Shown: one piece after another, positions 1 through 9,702 of the stretch
Numbering within the stretch: position 1 is the stretch's first letter
Layout of the letters: the number at the start of each line of letters is the position of its first letter
From: an uncultured bacterium
Lineage (GTDB): Bacteria; Cyanobacteriota; Vampirovibrionia; Obscuribacterales; Obscuribacteraceae
Reading direction: 5' to 3'
DNA length: 47,971 bases
Assembly: GCA_913063055.1 (NCBI GenBank)
Contig: CAJXZK010000003.1
Coordinates: 1-47,971, forward strand
Notes under the pieces: model-generated
Told to the model about the DNA's origin: nothing
The model's database searches: none
Seen by the model: the letters and a program-made list of their open reading frames with translations, nothing else
Translations under genes and position numbers: made by a program

Positions 1-1
1 G

Positions 2-1753
2 CTTACAGACGAGCTTGCGGTTCGTCGCAATATCGTGCAGCATACCAATGATATTGTTATCGCAAATTATTTTGCTATACAGTCTTTGATGCAATTCAAG
101 ATGTTCAATAAGCCCAGTGATCGCCAGGCCTACCAGGAGTATCTCTCTAAGTATCGCCATGAGCTTGATACGCTAGCTGTCTTGCTCAATGGCCGCGCTG
201 CCGATAGAGAAGTGGGGCTCAATTTGCAGAGAGTTGGCCGCCAGTATTTGTCGGCCCTCGATGGTTCGCAGTTCAGCCCCAACGAGCATAATCAGGTCGG
301 TTCTTTCTTTGATGATCTTGAGCGCAATCGTAAGCTAAAAGATGCAACGGTTGTCTTTCTTACTACTCTAAAAGATGTCGGTCGCAAAGCCCAGAAAGAT
401 GTAGAACTGGCTAGCTTGCAAGAGAGTGAATCGCGTCTCGGTTTCAGGCAATTTTGTCAGTTTGTTATTTTTGCCAATAGCTTGTTGGCCCTGGCTATGG
501 CTATTCTCGTAGCTGCATTGATTGTTCGACGAATCAATGTGGTGCGGGCCAATGCCGAGCGGTTGGCTCGGGGGCTGCCGCTGCTCTCGCCGCTCAATTC
601 TGCCGATGAAATAGGCGCCCTCGACAAAACATTTAGGCAGATGGCTGCTGCTCTCGATTCGGCCCGGGAGAGAGAGAAAGAGATGCTCTCAACCATTGAA
701 GAGTCTCGCGATGAGCTGACTATGGTGATTAATAAAATTCCGGCGGCTTTGTTTGTAACTGATCAATTAGGTAATGTTGAGTCACTAAATACGGTGGCAG
801 AGCAACTCTTTGGCATTGATATCAGTTATTTTGAAAATGCCAAGATTGAGAAAATATTTCGTCTCAAAGCAGCTGAAAAAGAAGGGCTGTTTGCCCGGCT
901 TATGCGCGGCTCTAAGCCAGTTGCTTTGTTTGCGGCTGGCCCCGACGGAGAAGTCGTGCCGGTCAACGTTTCGGTGATTGAGTATCATGTGGCAGGCACC
1001 GCTAAGTATTTGACTACCCTGGTTGATGAGACCCAGCGCCTGGTTTTGGAACAGGCCAAAGGTGACTTCTTCAATATGGTCAGCCACGATATGCGCACAC
1101 CGCTCACTAGTTTGAGTGGTGTTTTGCAGATGGCTTTGGCTGGAACCTATGGCCCCTTGCCCGATGTGGCGCAGTCTAAGCTAGAGATTGCTAGATCTAG
1201 TTCAGACTTGCTATTGAGCATGATTAATCGCTTGCTCGAAATCGAGCGGATTGAGAGTTCTAATTTTGAGTTGAAGATCGAGCCACTTGATTTTGCTGCT
1301 CTTGTGAGGCAAGCGGGTGATCTAATTAGCCCTCAGCTTGAACCAAAAGCTTTGCGTTTAGAGCTGGTGGCTGAGCCTTGTTTCGTTGCGGCCGATAGTC
1401 ACTATTTGCTTGAAGTAATTCTCAATTTGCTCACCAATGCCATTAAGTATTCGCCTGAGAAAGGCTTGCTGTCTATGTCATGTCGAGTGACGAAAGAAGC
1501 AGTTCCGCTCGTGCTCTTTGAATTGAGCGATCAAGGCCCTGGAGTTCCGGCTGACAAAAAGGAACAGATATTTGAGCGTTTTCTGCAAAGTGATAGCAGC
1601 CGTGACCGCTCTAGTGGCTTTGGTTTGGGGCTTTCTATTTGTCGGCGAATTATCTTGCAGCATGGTGGTGAGATCGGTGTAAAAGATGCCTCTGCCCGCG
1701 GTGCTATTTTCTGGTTTGCGTTGAAAGCCGCAGCTAGCCAAAGCCAAAGCTAA
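2..1753 (+). CDS. HAMP-containing sensor histidine kinase, 5'-truncated by the window edge
   Basis: Frame is open upstream of the listed GTG at 35 (LTDELAVRRNIV..). TM segment, HAMP-like region, PAS-like region, H-box FFNMVSHDMRTPLTSL, N-box NLLTNAIKYSP, G boxes DQGPGVP and GFGLGLSICRRI. Confidence 0.93.
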   Translation, partial: LTDELAVRRNIVQHTNDIVIANYFAIQSLMQFKMFNKPSDRQAYQEYLSKYRHELDTLAVLLNGRAADREVGLNLQRVGRQYLSALDGSQFSPNEHNQVGSFFDDLERNRKLKDATVVFLTTLKDVGRKAQKDVELASLQESESRLGFRQFCQFVIFANSLLALAMAILVAALIVRRINVVRANAERLARGLPLLSPLNSADEIGALDKTFRQMAAALDSAREREKEMLSTIEESRDELTMVINKIPAALFVTDQLGNVESLNTVAEQLFGIDISYFENAKIEKIFRLKAAEKEGLFARLMRGSKPVALFAAGPDGEVVPVNVSVIEYHVAGTAKYLTTLVDETQRLVLEQAKGDFFNMVSHDMRTPLTSLSGVLQMALAGTYGPLPDVAQSKLEIARSSSDLLLSMINRLLEIERIESSNFELKIEPLDFAALVRQAGDLISPQLEPKALRLELVAEPCFVAADSHYLLEVILNLLTNAIKYSPEKGLLSMSCRVTKEAVPLVLFELSDQGPGVPADKKEQIFERFLQSDSSRDRSSGFGLGLSICRRIILQHGGEIGVKDASARGAIFWFALKAAASQSQS

Positions 1754-2421
1754 CCCAAGCGGTAACCAAAGCCTTTAATTGTAGTAATTAGAGGATTGTC
1801 GCTGTCGGTATCGATAGCTTTGCGAATGCGCAGAATTACTGAGCGCACCGCTTCATTAGTGGCGTCTGAATCGGTGGGCCAGGCCCGAGAAAGCAGTTCT
1901 TCTCCTGAGAATACTCGCCCGGGATTGTTCATTAATAGCTCAAGTACAGTAAATTCTTGCGGGTGCAGTTTCACTAACTCGCCTTTGAATTTGACAGTTT
2001 TGTTGCGCTGGTCGAGTTCTAGATTGCCTACTATTAGTGGCTTGTACTGCAAGTTTTGGGGGCGGCGAAGCAAGGCTCTTACCCGTGCCAATACTTCAGG
2101 TAAGGCAAATGGTTTAGTGAGATAGTCATCGGCACCGCTGTCCAATCCTGCCATTTTGTTGACTACAGAATCCATGCCTGTGAGAAAGAGAACTGGTGTA
2201 TTGACGCCAGCGGCGCGCACTTCGGTGCAAAGATCTAAGCCTGAAGCCTGGGGCAGTTGCCAGTCTAAAATCAAAAGATTGTAGCTATTTTGAGCGAGCT
2301 TGGCCTTTCCCTCTTCGGCTGAATGAACTACCTCAACCTCGTAGTCTGCTGCGCGCAGGCAGTCATGCAAGACCTCGGCAATTTTGTTATCGTCTTCCAC
2401 GACTAAAATATGGGCTGTCAT
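1750..2421 (-). CDS. OmpR-family response regulator (REC + winged-helix)
   Basis: ILVVEDDNKIAEVL, LLILDWQLP, DDYLTKPFALPEVLARVRALLRR, C-terminal TTIKGFGYRLG. Confidence 0.95.
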   Translation of the reverse strand: MTAHILVVEDDNKIAEVLHDCLRAADYEVEVVHSAEEGKAKLAQNSYNLLILDWQLPQASGLDLCTEVRAAGVNTPVLFLTGMDSVVNKMAGLDSGADDYLTKPFALPEVLARVRALLRRPQNLQYKPLIVGNLELDQRNKTVKFKGELVKLHPQEFTVLELLMNNPGRVFSGEELLSRAWPTDSDATNEAVRSVILRIRKAIDTDSDNPLITTIKGFGYRLG

Positions 2422-2502
2422 TTATGTTCTGTTCTGCTCTTCTTTGCTACCAATGTTTCGGGTAGAGGCACTCTCTTCTAGAAAGTGCATCATCTAGAAA
2501 CA

Positions 2503-3396
2503 CTATGCCTCAAATTGCAGCAAATGCATCAGCATTTTTAGGGCCGGCGTGGGAGATTGTCGATTGGCACAGCGCCACTTGAGGTAGAACGGCAATTTGT
2601 GGCTGTAGTGCTCCTGTAGCATTTCGACTATGGCGGCCTGCTGTTCCTCGTTTGCTGCTTCGAATGCTTCCACAAGTGGTTCGATGGCTTTTTCATGTTT
2701 GAGCCAGCCGAGCAAATAGATGGCCGCCAGGCTTCTTTTGCTAGCTATTAGTGGGCTCGAAGGTGCTCTGCTCGATGTCGACGAGGGTTCTCTGCTCGGC
2801 GTCGATAAGGGGGCTCTGCTCGATGCCGACGAGAATGCACTGCTCTGAGTCGTCGAGAATGAGTCTGGCGAGGGTGGGGCGGCTTCGATTTTAAGTTCGC
2901 TTACCAGATTTTTGAAAGGGGCGCGCTTGGCTATTTCTTTGAGAACCTGTTTGGCGCGATTGATGCTCAAGTGCCCCGAGCCAGTGGTGACATTCTCAAT
3001 CATCATTTGCACGATTAGGGCCCTCCATTCGGGGCTTTTGGCGGCAAATTCTAGTACAAGATTGAGTATTGGTGTTTCGCAGGTTTTGAGCTTAGCGGCA
3101 GTGGGCATCGTGCTTGAAATTGAGGCGTTCTCGATGGCGCGAATGGTGCGCAGGGCCATGCCAATGGCTGTTTCCATAACGTGCAAGTCGGCGGCTCTGG
3201 CGGCAACTGCTATGTACATGTCTAAGCGGGCCTGGGGCGAGAGCTCCTGGGGTTCAATAATGAATGGGGAGCTGGTGACGGCGGCGCCTGTTGTGGCGCT
3301 AGTGCTGTCGCTGTAGCTTTCAATATAGTTGGCTACGGCCGACAATGAGGCTACCGCGCCTTCTGAATACTCGTTGATTGACATTTGCTTTGGCAC
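2503..3396 (-). CDS. Hypothetical protein with Ser/Pro repeat linker and C-terminal HEAT-like helical region
   Basis: Long ORF; 8-aa repeats SSASSRAP/LSTPSREP/SSTSSRAP; C-terminus LAAIYLLGWLKHEKAIEPLVEAFE resembles a HEAT-like repeat. Confidence 0.75.
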   Translation of the reverse strand: MPKQMSINEYSEGAVASLSAVANYIESYSDSTSATTGAAVTSSPFIIEPQELSPQARLDMYIAVAARAADLHVMETAIGMALRTIRAIENASISSTMPTAAKLKTCETPILNLVLEFAAKSPEWRALIVQMMIENVTTGSGHLSINRAKQVLKEIAKRAPFKNLVSELKIEAAPPSPDSFSTTQSSAFSSASSRAPLSTPSREPSSTSSRAPSSPLIASKRSLAAIYLLGWLKHEKAIEPLVEAFEAANEEQQAAIVEMLQEHYSHKLPFYLKWRCANRQSPTPALKMLMHLLQFEA

Positions 3397-3503
3397 CTTG
3401 TTTTGCTTAGCTGCATATAGCGAATGTAATTTGGCAAAATGACAATTACGTTACAGTGCCTCAACGCCGCTATAATCTCTCTGTTGGCTTGGGAGTTTCT
3501 GGC

Positions 3504-4175
3504 TTGTCAAAGGTTCTAGTAGTCGAAGACGATCAATCTATTGCTCAAGTAGTCAAAGACGCTTTGACTGACGCGAAGTACATGGTTGATATGGTGCACA
3601 ACGGTGCCGATGCCCGGGCCTATTTGAACTCGGTCAACTACGATTTGATTGTGATGGATTGGCAGCTGCCCGATACCACCGGAATTGAGCTGACTACTGA
3701 GTTTCGGGGCAAGGGCGGAGCCACACCCGTATTGTTCTTAACTGGGCGAAATAGCGTGCCCGACCGCATTACCGGTCTTGATTCTGGTGGGGATGACTAT
3801 CTTACCAAGCCTTTTGACATCCGCGAATTATTGTCGCGGGTGCGGGCCCTCTTGCGTCGTCCCACTCCGGTCACTTACAAATCATTGAAAGTGCGCGATT
3901 TAGAACTTGACCCGGTGCAGCATGTGGTCAATCTCAATGGTACTGAGATCAAGCTTTATCCCAAAGAATTTTCTTTATTAGAATTGTTCATGCGGCACCC
4001 CCAGCGAGTCTTCTCTGGTGATGACTTGCTTAGCAAGGTTTGGCCGACAGATTCTGATGCTTCCATTGAAACTGTGCGCACCACAATTTTACGCTTGCGC
4101 CAGAAGATAGAGACAGACCCGGATAATCCTCTGGTGAGGACGATCCGGGGCGTCGGTTATCGCTTAGAGCCGTAG
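3504..4175 (+). CDS. OmpR-family response regulator (REC + winged-helix)
   Basis: ORF track starts at GTG 3456, but the paralogue and an SD-like GGGAG at 3491-3495 favour TTG at 3504 (LSKVLVVEDD). LIVMDWQLP, DDYLTKPFDIRELLSRVRALLRR, RTIRGVGYRLEP. Confidence 0.93.
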   Translation: MSKVLVVEDDQSIAQVVKDALTDAKYMVDMVHNGADARAYLNSVNYDLIVMDWQLPDTTGIELTTEFRGKGGATPVLFLTGRNSVPDRITGLDSGGDDYLTKPFDIRELLSRVRALLRRPTPVTYKSLKVRDLELDPVQHVVNLNGTEIKLYPKEFSLLELFMRHPQRVFSGDDLLSKVWPTDSDASIETVRTTILRLRQKIETDPDNPLVRTIRGVGYRLEP

Positions 4176-4177
4176 GC

Positions 4178-5428
4178 TTATTCTTGTTCTTGGGCGCGTA
4201 GTTGATCCATGCGAGCTTTGAATGCTGGATTGATTGCTTCTAGCTTTTCAATATTGTTGGAAACCGGCATAATGAAGCCTTCGTATAGACGGTGAGTGTT
4301 GTGTCCGGTGGTGATGTTCTTCAATTGACCGGCAAGAAGATTCATTTCGCGTTTTTCTTCTGCAGTATAGTGGTGGTCAATTTTGATGCCGAGCAGACGG
4401 CAGGCTACGTGGCTGTAACCCTCATTGGGTCTGAGTGTTGCCATGTCATCTAGACGATTCTTTAGATCGCTGTCGCAGACATCAGTTTTCTTGTTTTGGG
4501 ATTTCTCCTTTTCGGCCCGGTCGAGTTCTTCTTGTCTCTGCTGTGCTTCGAAATTGCTTTGAGTCTCTGAAATGTCGCCTTTAGCCACGTCTTGATGGGG
4601 GGTGAAATCATCTTGAGGGCTATAGCCAGCTCGGCGATCAATTTTGTCGATGTTGATTCCTCTGAAGGGGCCATTTTTGATGGTTGGTTGATCGCCTTTC
4701 AATAGACTGTAGACAAAGCGGGCGTTGCGCTCGTTGTAGACCTCGTCTTCTTGGCCATTGGCAGCGCGTTCTTTGTAGTCGTTCAAGAAGGCTTTGTAGT
4801 CGCTGCGGCTGAGGCGGCCATTTTCTTTATGAGAGGCATCGATGGCATGCATTAACGCACCATTGTTCTCATACAGTGGTGAAGCGGCATCAGCTGTCAT
4901 GTCATGCTTAAGCTCGCGTTTGCCCTGGCGATTGTTTTGTCTGTCCCATTTGTTTAAGTCAGCATCTTCGATTGCGTCTCTATCAAATTCCCAGGCCTTT
5001 TTCGTGTGGGCAACTTGGTCGTAGAAACTCTTGTTGCTTTTGGGTGATGGTACTGTGCTTCGTAGATTGTCGGCAAAGATTGATTCAAAAGTCATGCCCT
5101 GGCCGTTTGCTTGGCTTTCACGCGATTGGGCCAGCACATCTAATACTTCATGCTTGCTAACGATGCCGTTGCCATCTTGGTCGAAGGCTCCTTTATTGTC
5201 TCTGACGAAAGCTACAGTCATGCTAGGAAGGTGGCCTGTGCGCTCTAGTTCTCCCGCGACGCTCTTCCAATAATTGTCGTGCTGTTGAATCGATTTGAAT
5301 GAACCATCATTTTTTGTGGCTTCAAATTCGTTGCGCATGTTCTGCACAGCTGATTCAGGGCCGCCTGCCAGGGCGTGGTGATAAAGTGTTTCGGCGTTCT
5401 TTACCGGATCTGGCTGGTCGTGTGACAT
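4178..5428 (-). CDS. EF-hand-like hypothetical protein
   Basis: ORF track starts at 5620, but ATG at 5428 (MSHDQPDPV) is preceded by GGAGGA at good spacing. DQDGNGIVSKHEVL matches an EF-hand calcium loop. Confidence 0.75.
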   Translation of the reverse strand: MSHDQPDPVKNAETLYHHALAGGPESAVQNMRNEFEATKNDGSFKSIQQHDNYWKSVAGELERTGHLPSMTVAFVRDNKGAFDQDGNGIVSKHEVLDVLAQSRESQANGQGMTFESIFADNLRSTVPSPKSNKSFYDQVAHTKKAWEFDRDAIEDADLNKWDRQNNRQGKRELKHDMTADAASPLYENNGALMHAIDASHKENGRLSRSDYKAFLNDYKERAANGQEDEVYNERNARFVYSLLKGDQPTIKNGPFRGINIDKIDRRAGYSPQDDFTPHQDVAKGDISETQSNFEAQQRQEELDRAEKEKSQNKKTDVCDSDLKNRLDDMATLRPNEGYSHVACRLLGIKIDHHYTAEEKREMNLLAGQLKNITTGHNTHRLYEGFIMPVSNNIEKLEAINPAFKARMDQLRAQEQE

Positions 5429-5914
5429 GTGAGATTCCTCCAGTAGGAAGTGTTCGGGGGAGATTGGGAGGTTTGCGCCTCTCAGTGATGTCAATATAGG
5501 AAGCGAATATAACAACTGCATTGCAGTGTTTGTTTTTTTTGGAAATTTGGTTGCTGTGATTTTTTCATCGACCTTAGCCGCGAGCTTAGTAGCAACTTTG
5601 GCCGCGAATCGCCGCGACAATATATGGAAGGGTTAGCTGTCACGTCAATGTTATTTAGCGGCAGCATTATGACTGTGCGAAGGCTGTTAAATCGAATCGG
5701 CTTTCAAAGAGCCAATGCTTTTAAGCAAAAGCGGCCATCCGAGGCTTTCAGCACTAACAATTTAAAAGTTTCATCGGGGGATGGAAGTGGGGGAGACAGG
5801 TAATACTGTCTCTCTCTCAGTTTTGGGGTGTTTGCGAATCTCCTATCGCTTGAGCCGTCAGTATTGTGGGTACAATTTCTTAGATGGTGTCCTTTAGCCT
5901 CAGGTGTCACTTCT

Positions 5915-6934
5915 ATGCCCCGCGATACTGTAGCCGGTTTACATAATCACAAGCGTGATGCTGAGCCAGATCATGGCAGAGATAGCGGTGCTGGTGATGG
6001 CACGGCTGCAGACCTCTCTTCTGATACCTGGCGGCAGATGCGCCCTGAAAACTCCGTCAAGGAGAAGGGCACAAAGGTTGAGTTTCCTGATCCTGAAAAG
6101 GTCGAGAAGGGCAGTACTGTTCCGATTTCAGTTTCGGTCGATGGCACTCCTCGCAATATCTATATGCATGTTCCTGAGAACTATAATGCCGCTGAACCGG
6201 CTGCTGTGCTGGTTGTGTACAACGGTTGGGGTGACAAGCCCGGCCCTGGAGGCACCAAGGCTGGCGCTGCTGGCTTAGAAGAGCTTACTGGTTTAAGTAA
6301 AGAGGCCGATAAGAACGGCATGTTTGTGCTTTATATGAACGGCAATCCTAAAAAGGATCTCTCGTATAATAACGGCCAATATCCCTTTTCTAAGACTGAT
6401 GATGTTGCCTACACTACTGCTGTACTTGATCAATTGAACAAAAACTATAATGTTGATTTGGAGCGCATTACTTTGACTGGTTATTCTCAGGGCTCTAGCT
6501 TTGCCCACAAAGCGGCTGCTGAGTTACCAGAGAAGTATAGACCAGCAAACCTAGTCGATATCAGCGGTTGGACAACCGGTAGAGAGGCAAAGGTACCTGC
6601 TGGTATGAATTTCATGTCAATTCAATCAGAGAAAGATACAGTGGCGCCTGTTGATGGAAGATGGTTTGGCTTGCATATGGATTCAGAAGAAAAGACTTTG
6701 CAGCGCTACCTCAAAGGCAATGGCCTTGATGTAGCTAAGGCCGTTGTGGCAGACGAAGCGTCGACCTCGGTGCGTGAGATAGTATGGGATGCCCCATCGG
6801 GTGCCAAGATTAAGAGTATTACTATTCCTGGGTTCAAGGGTCACGACTGGCATGGTAGTGTTGGCTCGGAAGCACCTGTTAAAGCCACCAAGGAACTAAT
6901 CGAGTTTATTCGAAATAAGAGACGTGGAAGTTAA
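5915..6934 (+). CDS. PHB-depolymerase/LpqC-like esterase (alpha/beta hydrolase)
   Basis: NIYMHVPENYNAAEPAAVLVVYNGWG followed by nucleophile elbow GYSQGSS and late His in GFKGHDWHGS. Start uncertain (5828 or ATG 5915). Confidence 0.78.
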   Translation: MPRDTVAGLHNHKRDAEPDHGRDSGAGDGTAADLSSDTWRQMRPENSVKEKGTKVEFPDPEKVEKGSTVPISVSVDGTPRNIYMHVPENYNAAEPAAVLVVYNGWGDKPGPGGTKAGAAGLEELTGLSKEADKNGMFVLYMNGNPKKDLSYNNGQYPFSKTDDVAYTTAVLDQLNKNYNVDLERITLTGYSQGSSFAHKAAAELPEKYRPANLVDISGWTTGREAKVPAGMNFMSIQSEKDTVAPVDGRWFGLHMDSEEKTLQRYLKGNGLDVAKAVVADEASTSVREIVWDAPSGAKIKSITIPGFKGHDWHGSVGSEAPVKATKELIEFIRNKRRGS

Positions 6935-8189
6935 AACCTTGTCGGTTGCGATTATTGGTGGCGGTCCTGCTGGCCTTATGGCGGCGGAGGTGCTCATCAA
7001 TGCTGGCATTAGCGTGGATGTCTATGAGGCCATGCCGACTCTTGGTCGCAAATTCTTGCGCGCCGGTTTAGGTGGACTGAACATTACCCACAGTGAACCG
7101 TTCACTGACTTTTGTGCGCGTTACAGCGATAGACAGAGCCATATGCAAGTGTTTCTCGATGCCTTCCCGCCTGACCGTCTGCGCCATTGGGTGCACGGGC
7201 TTGGTATCGAAACTTTTGTCGGTAGCTCGGGCCGGGTATTTCCTACTGAAATGAAGGCTGCTCCACTTTTGCGAGCCTGGGTTCACCGGTTGCGCGCTGC
7301 TGGTGTGCGGTTTCATTTGAATCACCATTGGCTTGGTTTTGATAGCGAGGGGATGTTGCGCCTAGCCAATCAAACAGAAGAGTTCTCTTTGCGCCCCAGT
7401 TGCACCATCCTGGCGCTTGGCGGTGCTAGCTGGCCTCAGCTTGGTTCCACTGGCACCTGGGTGCCCTGGCTGCAGGAGCGCGGCGTGGAGGTTGCCCCCT
7501 GGCTCAGTGCTAACTGTGGCTTTGATGTTAGCTGGAGCCCTCACTTGCGGGAGAAATTTGCTGGCTCTCCTCTTAAGTCAGTGGCGCTTACATTCACAGA
7601 TTTGCAGGGGGAAAGCGAAACTCGCCAGGGCGAGATACTTATTAGTGAATATGGCGTGGAAGGTAGTCTCATTTATGCTTTCTCGCGGCGCTTGCGTGAT
7701 TATCTCAATGTCCACGGAGCGGCAACTTTTACTTTAGACCTTCTACCTGCTCGCAGCGCCGAGCGTGTCCTTTCTGATCTGTCGAGGCCACAGGGCTCAC
7801 GCTCGCTTTCGCGTCATTTGCAGACCTGTCTTGGTAATAACGCTTTGAAGAGGGCCTTGCTTTACGAAGTGCTCAGCCGTGAGCAGATGGCTGATTCGGC
7901 CGCTCTGGCAAAGTGCATAAAGGCTTTGCCGATCACTGTGCGTTCTACTCGCCCTCTGGCTGAAGCAATTAGTACCGCCGGTGGTGTGTGCTTTAGTGCT
8001 GTTGATGAAAATCTTATGCTCAAGGAGCTGCCCGGGGTTTTTGTTTGTGGCGAAATGATTGATTGGGAAGCGCCTACGGGCGGCTATTTGCTCACCGGCT
8101 GCTTTGCCACCGGCCAATGGGCCGGGCAAGGGGCACTACATTGGTTGCAAGATAGTAAGATAGAGTCAGTATTAGCGAGCGGTGAATAA
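6924..8189 (+). CDS. NAD(P)/FAD-dependent oxidoreductase, HI0933/TIGR03862-like flavoprotein
   Basis: Dinucleotide motif VAIIGGGPAGLMAAEVL; GRKFLRAGLGGLNITHSE; C-terminal FVCGEMIDWEAPTGGYLLTGCFATGQWAG. Overlaps the preceding CDS. Confidence 0.93.
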   Translation: MEVKTLSVAIIGGGPAGLMAAEVLINAGISVDVYEAMPTLGRKFLRAGLGGLNITHSEPFTDFCARYSDRQSHMQVFLDAFPPDRLRHWVHGLGIETFVGSSGRVFPTEMKAAPLLRAWVHRLRAAGVRFHLNHHWLGFDSEGMLRLANQTEEFSLRPSCTILALGGASWPQLGSTGTWVPWLQERGVEVAPWLSANCGFDVSWSPHLREKFAGSPLKSVALTFTDLQGESETRQGEILISEYGVEGSLIYAFSRRLRDYLNVHGAATFTLDLLPARSAERVLSDLSRPQGSRSLSRHLQTCLGNNALKRALLYEVLSREQMADSAALAKCIKALPITVRSTRPLAEAISTAGGVCFSAVDENLMLKELPGVFVCGEMIDWEAPTGGYLLTGCFATGQWAGQGALHWLQDSKIESVLASGE

Positions 8190-8463
8190 AGTAATGTCCA
8201 ATGAACCGGGCACTGCCGATGATGGCGCCAAGTCTAGCGAGAGCAGCGAATCTATTGGTACTTGCTTTATGCAAGAGGATGGCTCTTTGATCCTGCGGCT
8301 GCGCGCCACTAGCGGCCCCGATGCTCCAGTTGGTGTTGCTGGTGTGGTGGGCACGGCCACTATTACCTATGCTTGCAATGATCCTGCTTATGGCGAAATT
8401 CTTGAGCATGTCAAACCGATTAGACCTGGTGAGACCAAGCTGGTTGCGCCGTGGCCCGACTAA
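8182..8463 (+). CDS. Small hypothetical protein
   Basis: 93-aa ORF overlapping the end of the flavoprotein gene; possible ATG start at 8194. Confidence 0.5.
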   Translation: MNKVMSNEPGTADDGAKSSESSESIGTCFMQEDGSLILRLRATSGPDAPVGVAGVVGTATITYACNDPAYGEILEHVKPIRPGETKLVAPWPD

Positions 8464-8528
8464 TTGTTTTAGTTTTTCGCGATTTCTTTCTTGTGAAACT
8501 TTCTTGTGAATAGTGTCTTGTGAATAGT

Positions 8529-9626
8529 CTATTGCTTCATAAAATCGCGAATCAAGTTGTGGAATTGAAACACCCCGGCTTCCCAGGTTGGTGAATAGCG
8601 ACCGGTGTCGTAAAGCCTTGAGCGAATGCCTCTTTGCACTAGTTCGACAACTTCTTCGTCTTCAATCTCGGTTTGATTTATGTCTTTGGTGGAATAGTTG
8701 CCGAAGCGCTCTTCTCGCCAAACATAAGTGAGGAAGCGAATCTTGGTAGTGTTGTGGCTCTGTGGCATAACGATATTGACCGACAAGCCCCAGGGGTAAA
8801 AATTGAACATCATATTGGGGAAAAGCCAGTAGTAGAAGGCGGCAATTAGTTGACCGTGATCTGGTGATGATTCTGGCAGATCAAAGGCGTCTTCTGCTTT
8901 GGAAGCAACGCCAATTTGGACATTGCAATAGGGATGCAGGTCGGTATGGTAGGCCTTGGTATCAAGTAAGCTCACGAGGGAAGGATGGATGAAAGGAACG
9001 TGCAATCCTTCTAGATAGTTTTCGACATAGAGAGCCCAGTTAGCGTTGACGAAGTAGTCGCGCGATAGCTCTGGTGCGAATTTGAATTGATCTAAAGGCA
9101 AGAAGGCCAGGCGCTCTTTCATTTCTCCGATGAGCTGATCGAGTTCGATGGCTGGTTTTATTCCGGCGAATAACAAATTTCCCCAAGAACCAAGGGCGGC
9201 GTGGGGCAAATTGTCTGCTGCTGTGGGAAAGTCTTCTGCTCCTTCAAACCCTGGTGCTGACTGATATGTTCCGTCAGTGGCAAAGCGGCGACCGTGATAG
9301 CGGCAGCGAATAGAGCTATGCTGACAGTTTTCTTCAATCAGGATGCTGCCACGGTGCGTGCAAACATTGGAGAGGCAGTGCAGCTTTTGATTGTCTTGGG
9401 TGAGCAAGAGAGGCTCGTTGAGGCTGCCTTCAAGTAAAGTGATGGGTGCCATTGAGCCCGTTTGTGCTGGAGCGCCAAAAACCGTCTGGTTGGTGCCGAT
9501 AAACTGCCAGGAGCGAGCAAATATTTGCTCAAGGCTACGGTCATACTGGGCCGGGTCGAGATAAAAGTTCGAAGCCATTGTTCTGGCTCGCTCAACTGTC
9601 TCTTGGCGAATTTTCTGGCTAGTCAT
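8529..9626 (-). CDS. Rieske aromatic ring-hydroxylating oxygenase, alpha-subunit family
   Basis: Rieske ligands CTHRG...CRYHGRRF (CxH/CxxH) and mononuclear-iron region NWALYVENYLEGLHVPFIHPSL. Confidence 0.92.
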   Translation of the reverse strand: MTSQKIRQETVERARTMASNFYLDPAQYDRSLEQIFARSWQFIGTNQTVFGAPAQTGSMAPITLLEGSLNEPLLLTQDNQKLHCLSNVCTHRGSILIEENCQHSSIRCRYHGRRFATDGTYQSAPGFEGAEDFPTAADNLPHAALGSWGNLLFAGIKPAIELDQLIGEMKERLAFLPLDQFKFAPELSRDYFVNANWALYVENYLEGLHVPFIHPSLVSLLDTKAYHTDLHPYCNVQIGVASKAEDAFDLPESSPDHGQLIAAFYYWLFPNMMFNFYPWGLSVNIVMPQSHNTTKIRFLTYVWREERFGNYSTKDINQTEIEDEEVVELVQRGIRSRLYDTGRYSPTWEAGVFQFHNLIRDFMKQ

Positions 9627-9702
9627 CTATTTACCTGTTGCTTTTCATCTTGGTGAAGGGCAAGCTATTTTACCCTGATTGGCGCTTCTTGATCTTAATC
9701 AG

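Noticed and set aside
457-696. Antisense and shadow ORFs of 60-140 aa throughout the track (e.g. 457..696, 785..1087, 2912..3316, 22378..22761, 28317..28730)
   Set aside because: They lie opposite or out of frame with strongly supported genes and show no recognisable domain; a by-product of codon bias.
35-1753. GTG at position 35 as the true start of the first kinase
   Set aside because: The frame stays open to the window edge upstream, so the gene very likely begins outside the window.
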